Source: a virus. From it: a DNA stretch of 38,101 nucleotides. Each line of letters starts with the position of its first letter. Position 1 is the first letter of the stretch. The notes beneath the pieces were generated by a model, which was not told where the DNA came from, did no database searches, and was given only the letters and a program-made list of their open reading frames with translations. This document shows positions 22,850 to 30,112 of the stretch, piece after piece. Both the position numbers and the translations under genes were made by a program. The stretch is from the IMG/VR virus record IMGVR_UViG_3300038954_000529, positions 1 through 38,101 of that record; one strand, written 5' to 3'.

Positions 22850-24339
22850 TAGTACACCTGCCTGATTTGGTTGATGGTTTCGCGGATTGCGGCCAGTTTA
22901 TTTTCGCCGGTCGATGCCAGCACCAATGCAAACGGAACCGTGCCCACCATGTATACCGGCGTACTATCAGCGCTGCGCCCCACACTTACCCGATCAACAT
23001 TAGCCGGATGTGTACATACGGCCGTGTCTTCAATCGCCGCACCGCTATTAAGGCGCAACGTGCGCAGTGCGTTGCTGATTAACCGCGCTTCCATCATGTA
23101 CTGCTGCTTAGCCACTATCGTGTCCGACACAATTCGCACAGTGCTGCCTGCCAATACCACACGCGCAATCAGCCCAGTGGCAGAGCTAAGATATGCCTGC
23201 TGATCATCCACGTCCTTGTCCGCAAAACCTAAAGCAGCTGGAATCAGCGTTTCCGGGGCTGGCCAGTATGCTGCCGTAAGCATCGCAACTGGGTAACTTG
23301 TCGAAATCGCCACATCCTTGTCCAGCCAATGCGCCCCGTTGAACAGCCCCTCATGCTGCCTCAGCATGTACGTGCCCGTGCCGTTGCGGGTCCACGTGTT
23401 GCCGCAGGAGTCCTCGGCTGTGTCGCCGAGGTGGGGGAAGTCGGAGGCGCGGAAGTCGGCGATAGGATCAGAGGCAAAGCCGTTGGGGCGGACTTGGGCG
23501 CGGTAAATGCGGCCGGCAAATCCATTGCTGCCACTTAAATAACTCCCCACCTCCAGTACATTGGCACTATCGCGGATAGTCGTGATGTTGTCTGTAGGGT
23601 GCGCTTCTTCCGTAGCCAACTCTGTCCAGCTAGCAAAATCAGGCACGGTGTTGCTATTGGATAAAGCATAGAAAAACCGCGCGGTCCATGGCGATCCCAG
23701 TCCAACTATCGCCATTTCCCAGTGCGCCACACCGTTTAATCCTGCGGGCAAATCTTCGTCGCAAGTAATGTTGGAAATATCCGTTCCGTTTTGGCTTACG
23801 CGCACCACAAGGCGGCGCGTCGAGGCGCTACGAAAGAGCGCATAAGCATAGTTTCCCGCAGTCGCCATTTGCGCCACACGATATGATGCCGCGCCTTCCA
23901 TGTCGTTTTCCGCGACACGGCATATCAAGCATACATTGCTAACCGTGCCGGGGTCCGGTGTTGATGCGTAGTCGCCCGAGCCGCCAAACGAGAAAAACAC
24001 CGGCTCACCGAAAAACGGGTCCACCGGTCGCGGATCCACGGTCGCCTGCGAGAGGTCGTTGTTTTTGCCCGAGATATCGTAGGCTCGTTGCAGCAGCCCC
24101 GTGCCGCTGCGCATGCGCGCGACATCCGCCAGCCACGCGATGCTCAGGGCACCGTACACGCCCACGCGGTCGGCCTCGTACAGAAGCCGCTCGCCCACGT
24201 CGTACCGCGACACCTCGCCGCCATCATCGCCGATGCGCCGCGACTGATAGTTCATCCGATTGCGCGCAGCCGGCAGCCATCGGTTGTACCGCAGCGGGCC
24301 GGTCCAAGCGGATTGGGATGGGGCGGTGAGGCCGTTCAT
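22849..24339 (-). CDS. LamG/concanavalin-like protein, receptor-binding candidate
   Basis: The 496-residue protein has no signal peptide. The central part has a concanavalin-like pattern with GEPVFFSFGGSGDYASTP, LVVRVSQNGTDI, RFFYALSNSNTV, LEVGSYLSGSNGFAGRIYRAQV and a late EDSCGNTWTRNGTG. Beta-rich LamG-like domains bind sugars and occur in tail fibres. The start at ATG 24339 precedes NRWLPAARNRMNYQSRR, a likely short N-terminal arm. The DNA is visibly less GC-rich than its neighbours, and codon use differs, suggesting transfer. Its place among terminase genes is odd for a fibre. Confidence 0.62.
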   Translation of the reverse strand: MNGLTAPSQSAWTGPLRYNRWLPAARNRMNYQSRRIGDDGGEVSRYDVGERLLYEADRVGVYGALSIAWLADVARMRSGTGLLQRAYDISGKNNDLSQATVDPRPVDPFFGEPVFFSFGGSGDYASTPDPGTVSNVCLICRVAENDMEGAASYRVAQMATAGNYAYALFRSASTRRLVVRVSQNGTDISNITCDEDLPAGLNGVAHWEMAIVGLGSPWTARFFYALSNSNTVPDFASWTELATEEAHPTDNITTIRDSANVLEVGSYLSGSNGFAGRIYRAQVRPNGFASDPIADFRASDFPHLGDTAEDSCGNTWTRNGTGTYMLRQHEGLFNGAHWLDKDVAISTSYPVAMLTAAYWPAPETLIPAALGFADKDVDDQQAYLSSATGLIARVVLAGSTVRIVSDTIVAKQQYMMEARLISNALRTLRLNSGAAIEDTAVCTHPANVDRVSVGRSADSTPVYMVGTVPFALVLASTGENKLAAIRETINQIRQVY

Positions 24340-24348
24340 GGGGGCGTC

Positions 24349-24729
24349 CTAGTTCGGGTAGATGTCCGGCGCGTCGTCGTAGTAGACGATCAGTTGCGCG
24401 GTGACGTCGCCGGCGCCGCTGGCGCGGACCTGCTTGGTCAGTCCGCCGCGACGCAGCGGCGGTGCCCAGCCGGCCTGGGCGCCGCGGGAGACCTTGCCGT
24501 CCGGCGAATCGTCACCGGCGGCCTTGGCTTCGCTGAACGCTTCGAACTCGCCGTCGTTTTCCTGAATCTCGAAGCCCTTGATGCGCTTCCAGTAGTCCTG
24601 TTCCTCCAGCGCCTTGCCCGCAGCCGACGCCAACTGCAGCAGGGACCGCGACGCGTTGCCCGACCCGGGAATGGTGATCTTGACTTCGTCCTGGTGGTCG
24701 GCGGTGGTGTCCTGGTAACTCGGTCGCAT
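24349..24729 (-). CDS. Hypothetical protein
   Basis: The 126-residue product starts MRPSYQDTTADHQDEVKITI and continues with a Ser/Leu/Ala helix (SRSLLQLASAAGKALEEQD), an acidic region, and a short strand-like end (TAQLIVYYDDAPDIYPN). The family was not recognised. Gene context (between a small-terminase-like gene and a LamG-like gene) does not assign a role. A much longer Arg-rich open frame covers this DNA in the same frame but has shadow-like composition upstream. Confidence 0.6.
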   Translation of the reverse strand: MRPSYQDTTADHQDEVKITIPGSGNASRSLLQLASAAGKALEEQDYWKRIKGFEIQENDGEFEAFSEAKAAGDDSPDGKVSRGAQAGWAPPLRRGGLTKQVRASGAGDVTAQLIVYYDDAPDIYPN

Positions 24730-24755
24730 CGTGGCGGCTCCTGATTCTTCGTGAT

Positions 24756-25355
24756 TCAGCGGCCCCCGGCCGCATTCCGCATTCCCAATTCCCCATTCCC
24801 CATTTCCTGCAGTTCGCGGTAGCGGTCGCGGATCTGCGCGACGAGGTCGCCGGCGCGTTCGGGCAGCGATTTGCGCAGCACGTCGGCGACGGCCTGAATC
24901 AGCATCTGCCCTTCGGCGAATCCGGCAACGGCCGGCATGGTGTGTTCGCGTCGGCGGTCGATGATGCGCGTGAGTTTCTCGAACAGGCTCACCCGCTGCG
25001 CCGTGGTCAGGCCGCCGCCGTCCTGCAGGTCGCGCATGATCGTGTCGCGCAACTCGTCGGCGATCTGCTCGTCGAGCTGCTGGCGCTGCAGCGCGGTGCC
25101 CTGCAGTTCGGCCAGAATCTTGCGGCGTTCGGCTTCTTCGGCCGCCTGGCGCTGGGCGGTGTGAAGAATCTCGCGCTCTTCGTCCAGCAGCGCGCTGAAC
25201 GCGCGCGTTTTCATGTAGCGGCGCACGGTCGACCCGCCCAACGAGCGCAGCGACTCGTATTCGCCGCGGCAGGCGCGCACCGCCGCTTCCACGTTGCCGC
25301 CGGCGCGGGCGACTTCGCGGGCGATGAGTCGGAGCTGGGTGTCGGCGTAGGCCAT
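24756..25355 (-). CDS. Terminase small subunit-like protein
   Basis: The 199-residue protein has an N-terminal HTH with the pattern ARAGGNVEAAVRACRGEY, LGGSTVRRYMKTRAFSALLD (about residues 16-60), resembling small terminase DNA-binding domains. A long helical oligomerisation region follows (residues 70-150). The last 16 residues (EMGNGELGMRNAAGG) come from a heptamer repeat array read through by this gene. It lies three genes upstream of the large terminase. No ATPase or nuclease part is present. The call rests on pattern and position. Confidence 0.65.
   Translation of the reverse strand: MAYADTQLRLIAREVARAGGNVEAAVRACRGEYESLRSLGGSTVRRYMKTRAFSALLDEEREILHTAQRQAAEEAERRKILAELQGTALQRQQLDEQIADELRDTIMRDLQDGGGLTTAQRVSLFEKLTRIIDRRREHTMPAVAGFAEGQMLIQAVADVLRKSLPERAGDLVAQIRDRYRELQEMGNGELGMRNAAGGR
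24773..24805. repeat. Heptamer array (inverted) in the C-terminus of the TerS-like gene
   Basis: The plus strand reads CATTCCGCATTCCCAATTCC and on. The minus strand gives the last coding part of the small-terminase-like gene, so the array extends a real protein. Confidence 0.8.
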
Positions 25356-25370
25356 GTGGCCGGATTCCTG

Positions 25371-25553
25371 TCAGAGCAACCACCACGCGCCGGCGCAGCA
25401 GGCGGCGAGGGTCATGAACAACGTCGCCGCGGCCAGGCGCAGGCAGCGCGCGCGGCGGCGGTTGCGGGTATCGGCGGCCATGGCGCGCAACTGCTTGGCG
25501 TAGTGGCGCGGCCGCGCGTTCAGCTTGCCGATTTTGCGGGCGTTGCGCTTCAT
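25371..25553 (-). CDS. Small basic membrane protein
   Basis: The 60-residue product overlaps the previous stop (ATGA). Its first 38 residues are very basic (KRNARKIGKLNARPRHYAKQ) and the last 22 are hydrophobic (CLRLAAATLFMTLAACCAGA), giving a single C-terminal membrane segment. It lies in the first part of the late operon, far from the lysis end. Small membrane proteins here in Mu-like phages may aid lysis or virion assembly; no family was recognised. Confidence 0.62.
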   Translation of the reverse strand: MKRNARKIGKLNARPRHYAKQLRAMAADTRNRRRARCLRLAAATLFMTLAACCAGAWWLL

Positions 25554-25975
25554 TTGGGGCCTCGCCCACCAAAGAACCGGAACCAGATGCCCCGCTGACT
25601 GTCGGCCTGCATCTGGTCGACCGTGTCCTGCAGCGCGCGGATCCGCTCGTCGCGCTTCGCGTCGGCCACGGCGCCGTCGTGGATCTGGCAGCGCAGCGCC
25701 CGCATCTCTTCTTCGACCCGCACGAACCGCTTCTCGCCGTGCTCCATGTCCTGTTCGATCCGCGCCAGCGCCTGGCCCTGTTCTTCGAGGCGCTCGGTAT
25801 GCCGCTGGATCTGTTCCTTGATCTCGCGGAACTGGTCGCGCATCTCCGCGCGCATGTCGTTGATGGTCTCACGCATCGCGTTGAGCACTTCGACATGCAT
25901 CTTGCCCAGGCGCGCTTCGACGCCCTTGTCGAACTGGGCCAGGATGTCGCGAACGGTGTCGTCGATGTCGGGCAT
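25550..25975 (-). CDS. Coiled-coil protein, first gene of the late operon
   Basis: The 141-residue protein is nearly all helix, with heptads from about residue 10 to 120 (for example MRAEMRDQFREIKEQIQRHT, LARIEQDMEHGEKRFVRVEE) and an aromatic end (GIWFRFFGGRGPK). It starts at ATG 25975 after an upstream region that carries a terminator, a heptamer array and a CCGTATTTAA motif, so it probably opens a transcript. No enzyme or DNA-binding motif is visible. Confidence 0.68.
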   Translation of the reverse strand: MPDIDDTVRDILAQFDKGVEARLGKMHVEVLNAMRETINDMRAEMRDQFREIKEQIQRHTERLEEQGQALARIEQDMEHGEKRFVRVEEEMRALRCQIHDGAVADAKRDERIRALQDTVDQMQADSQRGIWFRFFGGRGPK

Positions 25976-26009
25976 GGGCGGCTCCGCAGGGCGTTTTTGG
26001 CGTTCGCAG

Positions 26010-26029
26010 TTAAATACGGCAGGGCGGGG
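26010..26029 (-). promoter_or_regulatory. CCGTATTTAA junction motif, copy 6, late promoter candidate
   Basis: The minus strand reads CCCCGCCCTGCCGTATTTAA. It lies after the early terminator and 35 bases before the first late gene start. If late transcription starts between those two points, this motif is the best candidate for its core. No TTGACA-like -35 is present, so an activator or a variant sigma would be needed. Confidence 0.45.
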
Positions 26030-26030
26030 G

Positions 26031-26080
26031 GAATGGGGAATGGGGAATGCGGAATGGGGAATGGGGAGTGCGGAATGGAA
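26031..26080. repeat. GGAATGS heptamer array, longest intergenic copy
   Basis: About seven units of GGAATGG, GGAATGC and GGAGTGC lie between the early terminator and the CCGTATTTAA motif, followed by GGAAGACGC. This is the clearest array because no gene covers it. Confidence 0.88.
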
Positions 26081-26108
26081 GACGCGGCGTGCGTGGCGCG
26101 GGTGCATG

Positions 26109-26131
26109 AAAAAGGCCGCCTGCAGGCGGCC
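26109..26131 (-). terminator. Intrinsic terminator of the early operon
   Basis: On the minus strand the perfect inverted repeat GGCCGCCTGCAGGCGGCC is followed at once by TTTTTC. It is about 30 bases after the stop of the last early gene. Confidence 0.88.
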
Positions 26132-26162
26132 GGTCAGGTTGGTGGAGTAAGCCCGTGCGGTT

Positions 26163-26573
26163 TTACTGCGGCACCACATTGCACAGCAGCGGCGTCCAGT
26201 GGTCGCCGTTGACTTCCATGCGCACCGTGTAACGGTGTCTCACGGGCACGCCAAGGGCATTCTGCGCGTCGACGTGGCCGCGGACGACCCAGAAGCCCGA
26301 TTCTTCCCGGAACGCCTCAGCGTGGCTGTATTCGGCTGAGGAGGGAGCCAGCAGTTTTTGGCCGATGAAGTCTTCGGCCATTAGCTTGGCCAGGCTTGGG
26401 CTTGGCCCGCGGCTGCCGCCGCTTCCTGCGGATCCTGCGGGAAGGCACACGCCCATCATGACCACGCCCAGCAGGCCGAACAAAACGCCCTTCAAAATAA
26501 AGGACGTTCGCCGTTTCGGTTGCCGTCGGACCATAATCACCTTGCTGCGCTTGCGTGGCGAGGTTCTGCGCAT
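26163..26573 (-). CDS. Membrane-anchored protein with C-terminal small domain
   Basis: The 136-residue protein starts MRRTSPRKRSKVIM after AAGGAG. A very basic N-terminus is followed by a membrane segment (FILKGVLFGLLGVVMMGVCL, about residues 25-44). The rest is outside the cytoplasm. It has FIGQKLLAPSSAEYSHAEAF and the pattern VRGHVDAQNALGVPVRHRYT, then WTPLLCNVV. This small domain recurs in secreted or membrane proteins of phages and bacteria. It is the last early gene. It could act on the envelope, for instance to block superinfection, but this is speculation. Confidence 0.7.
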   Translation of the reverse strand: MRRTSPRKRSKVIMVRRQPKRRTSFILKGVLFGLLGVVMMGVCLPAGSAGSGGSRGPSPSLAKLMAEDFIGQKLLAPSSAEYSHAEAFREESGFWVVRGHVDAQNALGVPVRHRYTVRMEVNGDHWTPLLCNVVPQ

Positions 26574-26585
26574 GGGGGACTCTCC

Positions 26586-27092
26586 TTACTCCTCGTCTTT
26601 CGGCGCCTGCGGTCCATCCACCGATTCTAGCCGTTTGCGTCCGGGCAAGTCCAGAGGATCCGGATTGCGCATGCGGCAGCCGCGAATGTGCTTGCCGGTG
26701 GCGGCGAACTGGATGCTGGAGCGGCGTTCGCGAAGGATGTCGCGGCAGGCGAAGTAGCAGGCGCCGCCGACAAAGTCGTTCAGCGGCTTGCGGCCGGGAC
26801 GCCACTTGCGGGCACGGGGCAAGGCGCGGGCAATGATTTCGGCGGCGAGCTCGTCCGCGTCGGCCCAGTCGGCGCCGCGGTGGATCGCGGTGGACGCCAT
26901 GGCGCCGGCTCGCTCCAGCAGGATGGGCGCCAACTGCTCATCGTAAGGCGACGGCCGGGTGGGATCGATGACGCGCTTGCGGCGTTCGGGCGCGCGCGGC
27001 CGCACCACCACCGGCGCTGCGGGCGCGGTGTCCGGCCAGGGCAGCAGGAGCTGCTCGGGCGCGGTCTGGCGGTGGCGGGCGTTGCGAGGCAC
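26586..27092 (-). CDS. Possible sigma region 2-like regulator
   Basis: The 168-residue protein probably starts at a GTG with GGAG upstream; an earlier ATG would read through a heptamer array. The core (about residues 70-120) has DWADADELAAEIIARALPRA, KWRPGRKPLNDFVGGACYFA and CRDILRERRSS. Its order of D-A-D-E-L, helix, RAL, PG and RDxLRxRR resembles region 2 of ECF-type sigma factors. There is no visible region 4. It is the penultimate early gene, the place where Mu-like phages encode their late activator. This is inference from pattern only. Confidence 0.5.
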   Translation of the reverse strand: MPRNARHRQTAPEQLLLPWPDTAPAAPVVVRPRAPERRKRVIDPTRPSPYDEQLAPILLERAGAMASTAIHRGADWADADELAAEIIARALPRARKWRPGRKPLNDFVGGACYFACRDILRERRSSIQFAATGKHIRGCRMRNPDPLDLPGRKRLESVDGPQAPKDEE

Positions 27093-27100
27093 GGTTACTC

Positions 27101-27135
27101 CGAATGGGGAATGGGGAATTCGGAATGCGGAATTC
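27101..27135. repeat. GGAATGS heptamer array
   Basis: CCGAATGGGGAATGGGGAAT and following heptamers lie between a small early gene and the sigma-like gene. The array touches the stop of the upstream gene. Confidence 0.78.
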
Positions 27136-27403
27136 AGGACCCGCCGTTCCGGCGGGGCGGGCGGAGGCGTTTGGCGCAGGCTTGGCAGAAGTCGGCGGGA
27201 TCCGCGGGGCCGCCTTCGACGGTGGGGCACTGCAGGTTGCTGATGTCTTCGGCGATGCCGTCGAGCTGGTTTACCTTGGCTACGCCGACTGCATCAGTCT
27301 TGCACAGCGCGAAGCCGCGGCGGATGCCTTTGCGGTAGCCGCGGTCTTCGGCCTGCTGGATGGCGTCGCGGATGAGTTTGTCGATGTCGGTTTGGGGGGG
27401 CAT
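27134..27403 (-). CDS. Small Cys-containing hypothetical protein
   Basis: The 89-residue protein has a charged N-terminal helix (IDKLIRDAIQQAEDRGYRKG), a Cys near residues 34 and 59, and ends with FCQACAKRLRPPRR. The late CXXC motif could be half of a zinc knuckle. It starts after AGGAG and sits in a run of similarly small early genes. No family was recognised. Confidence 0.65.
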   Translation of the reverse strand: MPPQTDIDKLIRDAIQQAEDRGYRKGIRRGFALCKTDAVGVAKVNQLDGIAEDISNLQCPTVEGGPADPADFCQACAKRLRPPRRNGGS

Positions 27404-27415
27404 GGGTTGCTCCTG

Positions 27416-27634
27416 TTACAGTGGGCGTTCAATCGTGCCGACGCGGTAGCGTTCGACGTGCGGTTCGGTTTCATGGCCCGGATGCGCGGCGGCGTGGCAG
27501 TCCGGGCACTGAGTGGCGTCGGTGCGCAGCGCCTTGAAGGTTGTCTTGCAGGTCTTGCAGCGGTGTTCGGTCAGCCTGCTGCCCAGCGTGTCGACCTTGA
27601 TGCCGTAACGTCCGGTTTGCTGCGTTGATGTCAC
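27416..27634 (-). CDS. Small zinc-ribbon protein
   Basis: This 72-residue protein starts with GTG overlapping the previous stop (GTGA). It has CKTC and CPDC pairs separated by about 13 residues (CKTCKTTFKALRTDATQCPD), a good zinc ribbon. His-rich residues follow (HAAAHPGHE). It may bind nucleic acid or a protein partner. Confidence 0.7.
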   Translation of the reverse strand: MTSTQQTGRYGIKVDTLGSRLTEHRCKTCKTTFKALRTDATQCPDCHAAAHPGHETEPHVERYRVGTIERPL

Positions 27635-27927
27635 GCGTCGGTCGGCTGCGGGCTTCGCAGAATGGCCTTGCATTCCTTGCAGGTCTTCTGGCTGTAGCCG
27701 GCGGCGACGTGCTCTGCGCATCCTGGGCACCACCGCCACCGCCGCCCTTTCTTCAGTTTGGGAAGCGTCGTATGGTCCGGCGATGCGGCGGCGCGCGCCG
27801 CCGGCGTAGGGTCCGGGCATGCGGCGGTCGCGGTGTCCTGCAAAGCGCCGATGGCCGCATTCAGCCGGTCGGCGATGTCCTGGTGGTGGTCGCGTCGCGA
27901 AATCATCTGTTGGATCAGATCGTCCAT
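27631..27927 (-). CDS. Coiled-coil and zinc-ribbon protein
   Basis: The 98-residue product begins with a helical region (MDDLIQQMISRRDHHQDIAD), then a Pro/Ala-rich spacer, and ends with WCPGCAEHVAAGYSQKTCKE, a two-CXXC zinc ribbon. It starts after AGGAG and overlaps the next gene (GTGA). Its role is unknown. It belongs to a group of at least six small CXXC proteins in this early operon. Confidence 0.68.
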   Translation of the reverse strand: MDDLIQQMISRRDHHQDIADRLNAAIGALQDTATAACPDPTPAARAAASPDHTTLPKLKKGRRWRWCPGCAEHVAAGYSQKTCKECKAILRSPQPTDA

Positions 27928-27943
27928 GGGAGTACTCCTGTGG

Positions 27944-28342
27944 TTAGCGTCGCGCGGGTGCGCGGGTTCTGAGCATTTGGGTGAGGCGCCAGGCCTGGTA
28001 GATGCTGAGCGTGCTGTAGTCGCTGCCGCGGGGCAGCCAAGACGCGAATCCTCTGGTGCCGGCCAGCGAACTGATCCAGGCACAGATGTTGCGGATTCCG
28101 GCGGCGTCGGCGGCGGCATCCAGGGCGCGGTACTGCTTGATTTCCTTGCCACTGAGCACATCCCGAAACGCGTTGACTTCGGCGTCGGTCAGCTCTTTGA
28201 GGCTGTGGACCTCGCGCTTGCGGAGCATGGCTGCGGCGTAGGCGTAGACGCTCATGCCATCGCTGATGTGGCCGGCCTGCTGCCGGTTTTTGAAAGCGAT
28301 GTGGCAGGCGCGGATTTGTCGTTGGCGTTGGGCGGCGTTCAT
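27944..28342 (-). CDS. Possible GemA/gp16-like regulator
   Basis: The 132-residue protein starts AAQRQRQIRACHIAFKNRQQ and has a helical core with VHSLKELTDAEVNAFRDVLS, then IRNICAWISSL and YQAWRLTQMLRTRAP at the end. The order (short N-terminal basic helix, LTDAE helix, late aromatic helix) resembles the Mu gp16/GemA regulatory family. The match is weak and could be chance. Position in the middle of the early operon is compatible. Confidence 0.45.
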   Translation of the reverse strand: MNAAQRQRQIRACHIAFKNRQQAGHISDGMSVYAYAAAMLRKREVHSLKELTDAEVNAFRDVLSGKEIKQYRALDAAADAAGIRNICAWISSLAGTRGFASWLPRGSDYSTLSIYQAWRLTQMLRTRAPARR

Positions 28343-28352
28343 GGGATGCTCC

Positions 28353-28390
28353 TGGAATGCGGAATGGGGAATGGGGAGTGCGGAATTGAA
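28353..28390. repeat. GGAATGS heptamer array with GACGCTGGCGCG flank
   Basis: The plus strand reads TGGAATGCGGAATGGGGAAT and on, with GAAGACGCTGGCGCG afterwards. It fills the gap between two early genes. Confidence 0.83.
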
Positions 28391-28415
28391 GACGCTGGCG
28401 CGTTGGGCGTAGACA

Positions 28416-28649
28416 TCAGATGGCGCCTTTCTGTAGCTGGCTCCAGCGCTCGCTGGCCTCCCAACCAAAGCATGTATCTGACGGGTATGCATCGTTCGCG
28501 TGCTCTGGGGCCTCGATACATTTCCCGCCAGCAAAGTATCTGCACGTTTCGCAAGTACGCTTTAAGGTGTGCTCCAAATCCGCCGGCGTGGCGGCGCTAT
28601 CAGCGCTGCTGTTGGGGGGTTGGTGGTTTGGTTTGGAGTTTTCACACAT
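28416..28649 (-). CDS. Small Cys-rich protein
   Basis: The 77-residue product overlaps the previous gene by eight bases. Six Cys occur: at the start and in CETCRYF, KCIEAPE and TCFGWEA. The pattern CxxCRYF...C...C is known from small phage and bacterial proteins that may bind zinc. The N-terminus is Ser/Pro/Asn-rich. Function unknown. Confidence 0.68.
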   Translation of the reverse strand: MCENSKPNHQPPNSSADSAATPADLEHTLKRTCETCRYFAGGKCIEAPEHANDAYPSDTCFGWEASERWSQLQKGAI

Positions 28650-29163
28650 TGTTGGCTTTTCCTGGCATGCTGCTGAAGTGGTTGTCGATGATGGCGATCA
28701 TTTCCGGGATGATCGCGGCGGGGTAGCGGTCCATGCGGGCGGTCAGGCGGGCGCGGTAGTCGCGCAGCCAGGAGATGTTGCCCTGGGCGGCCTTGGTGTC
28801 GATGATGGCGGCGATGTCGGCCCAGCAGTCCTGTTGGCGTTGGGCATGCTGGTCCGCCGACAGCTGTGGCTGGATCGGAGGAAGCGCGTCTGCGTGGTCG
28901 CCGACTTCGTCGGCATTGTCCTGCTCCACGGGCAGAGACGCCCGTGCCTCTGAAGACGGTGGCGCATCGAAGGCAAACTCGGCTTGCGGCGACGGTGTCT
29001 TGGCGGCGTCCTGCATCGCCTGGTCCAGGTGGCGTTCCAGCGCCTTGGATGCGGCCAGCGCTTCCTGCGTGCGGTCGCGGAAGTACTTGCGCTGCGCCGC
29101 GCGCACCTTCCACGCCAGCTTGGCAATCGTCTTGAATTGGCAATCCACGCGGCACGGATGCAT
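28642..29163 (-). CDS. Hypothetical protein carrying a repeat-derived insert
   Basis: The 173-residue protein has a helical, basic N-terminus (IAKLAWKVRAAQRKYFRDRT), an internal stretch SEARASLPVEQD that translates the double-hairpin repeat, and a helical C-terminus with IIDTKAAQGNISWLRDYRAR. The insert occupies what is probably a linker. It sits in the early operon, and its start at 29163 follows the previous stop closely. No function was recognised. Confidence 0.62.
   Translation of the reverse strand: MHPCRVDCQFKTIAKLAWKVRAAQRKYFRDRTQEALAASKALERHLDQAMQDAAKTPSPQAEFAFDAPPSSEARASLPVEQDNADEVGDHADALPPIQPQLSADQHAQRQQDCWADIAAIIDTKAAQGNISWLRDYRARLTARMDRYPAAIIPEMIAIIDNHFSSMPGKANNV
28926..28952. 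repeat. CACGGGC hairpin repeat inside a gene
   Basis: CCACGGGCAGAGACGCCCGT followed by GCCTCTG matches the second hairpin of the copies at 20938 and 34026. Here it is in frame within a coding gene, giving ARASLPVE. Confidence 0.8.
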
Positions 29164-29169
29164 GGTCGG

Positions 29170-29559
29170 CTACGCCTCCGTCTCGTCGCCCACGGCGCAA
29201 GCGGCGTGGCCGGGTTCAAGGGCAAAAAACCAGTTGTCGGGGTCGCAGTAGCTGACGGGTTTGCCAAGGTCTCGCGCGATCTGAATTTCGGCGGCGACGC
29301 CGCGGCTGCGCGTAACACCGTGCAGGTTCAGCACCCACAGTTCATCGCAGGCGGCAATCATGCGCGTGTCGAAGTCGCGCCAGTACTCCCATTCGATCGG
29401 CAGTCCGCAACGCGTGGCGATCGGGTGACTGTGAACGATCGGGCTGTAAACGTGCTTGCCGGACTTCATCAGCGCGCCGGCTGCATGGCAGACCGCATCG
29501 AAGCGCTGCGCCATCACCGCCGGATCGTCGTGCGTGTAAGGCGATGCGAGATAGATCAC
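29170..29559 (-). CDS. DUF1937-like (nucleoside deoxyribosyltransferase-like) protein
   Basis: The GTG at 29559 overlaps the previous stop (GTGA) and has AAAGGAG upstream, so 129 residues are called. VIYLASPYTHDDPAVMAQRF is the family opening. GKHVYSPIVHSHPIA, WRDFDTRMIAACDELWVLNL and GVAAEIQIARDLGKPVSY follow in order. The fold is related to nucleoside 2-deoxyribosyltransferases, with the Asp and Glu of the active site likely present. These proteins are common in phages and may act in nucleotide metabolism or defence signal removal; neither is proved. Confidence 0.8.
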   Translation of the reverse strand: MIYLASPYTHDDPAVMAQRFDAVCHAAGALMKSGKHVYSPIVHSHPIATRCGLPIEWEYWRDFDTRMIAACDELWVLNLHGVTRSRGVAAEIQIARDLGKPVSYCDPDNWFFALEPGHAACAVGDETEA

Positions 29560-30074
29560 GCGAGGTTCTCCTTTTCTGTTTCCCAGTACCAAATGCCCTG
29601 TTGTCCTTTTGCGGCAATGGGCTGCGGCAATGGCACCACGTCACTGATGTACGTACCGACGCGTGCGATGCCGCCCAACACGCTGCAGTCGATCATGGCT
29701 TCGTTGCTGTGCGCAGCCGTGAGAAGTTCGTGTGCCTGCGCGTAACCAGTGGCAAGTACCGCGCTGTACGTCAGATCCTTGATGCTGTCCCAAAGTTCAG
29801 ACTTTGTGCGGATGCCCAGGTCTGCGGCAAATTCTACGGCGCGCGCTTCGTACTCGACGGAAATAAAGCGCGCGGCGTGAATCGCAAAGCGCCGTCCGAC
29901 CAGCGAGGCCAGCACGTTGCTGTTGCGCACTTCGATGCGCTTCCAGCCGATGGCGATCCAGTGCGCCCACGGCTGGTAGATGGTGACTGCCGGAAGTCGC
30001 ACGCCAACCGTAGCTGCTATGGGTCGCAACTGCGCTTTGCTCGGCAGAGGAAAATCTCTTGGTTTTCGCACCAT
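29556..30074 (-). CDS. ASCH-domain protein
   Basis: The 172-residue product starts MVRKPRDFPLPSK after AGGAAGG. The segment LPAVTIYQPWAHWIAIGWKR is typical of the ASCH fold, followed by IEVRN and GRRFAIHAARFISV. A later VLATGYAQAH and the ending GQQGIWYWE also match this class, where small RNA or nucleotide ligands are bound. It is in one unit with the DUF1937-like gene. A role in RNA binding or in modified nucleotides is possible from known family behaviour. Confidence 0.78.
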   Translation of the reverse strand: MVRKPRDFPLPSKAQLRPIAATVGVRLPAVTIYQPWAHWIAIGWKRIEVRNSNVLASLVGRRFAIHAARFISVEYEARAVEFAADLGIRTKSELWDSIKDLTYSAVLATGYAQAHELLTAAHSNEAMIDCSVLGGIARVGTYISDVVPLPQPIAAKGQQGIWYWETEKENLA

Positions 30075-30112
30075 CTCGTTTCCTTCCTGTTTCCGCGCCC
30101 TTGCGGCGCGTC

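Noticed and set aside
22849-24339. Diversity-generating retroelement target
   Set aside because: No reverse transcriptase and no template repeat were seen, although the LamG-like gene would suit as a target.
24349-25896. Long Arg/Ser-rich open frame of about 515 residues
   Set aside because: Its upstream part is an antiphase shadow of the small-terminase-like and coiled-coil genes. Only the last 126 residues, from ATG 24729, look like protein.
26031-26080. CRISPR-like array
   Set aside because: The units are seven bases without unique spacers, and no cas genes are present. These are simple heptamer arrays of a dispersed element.
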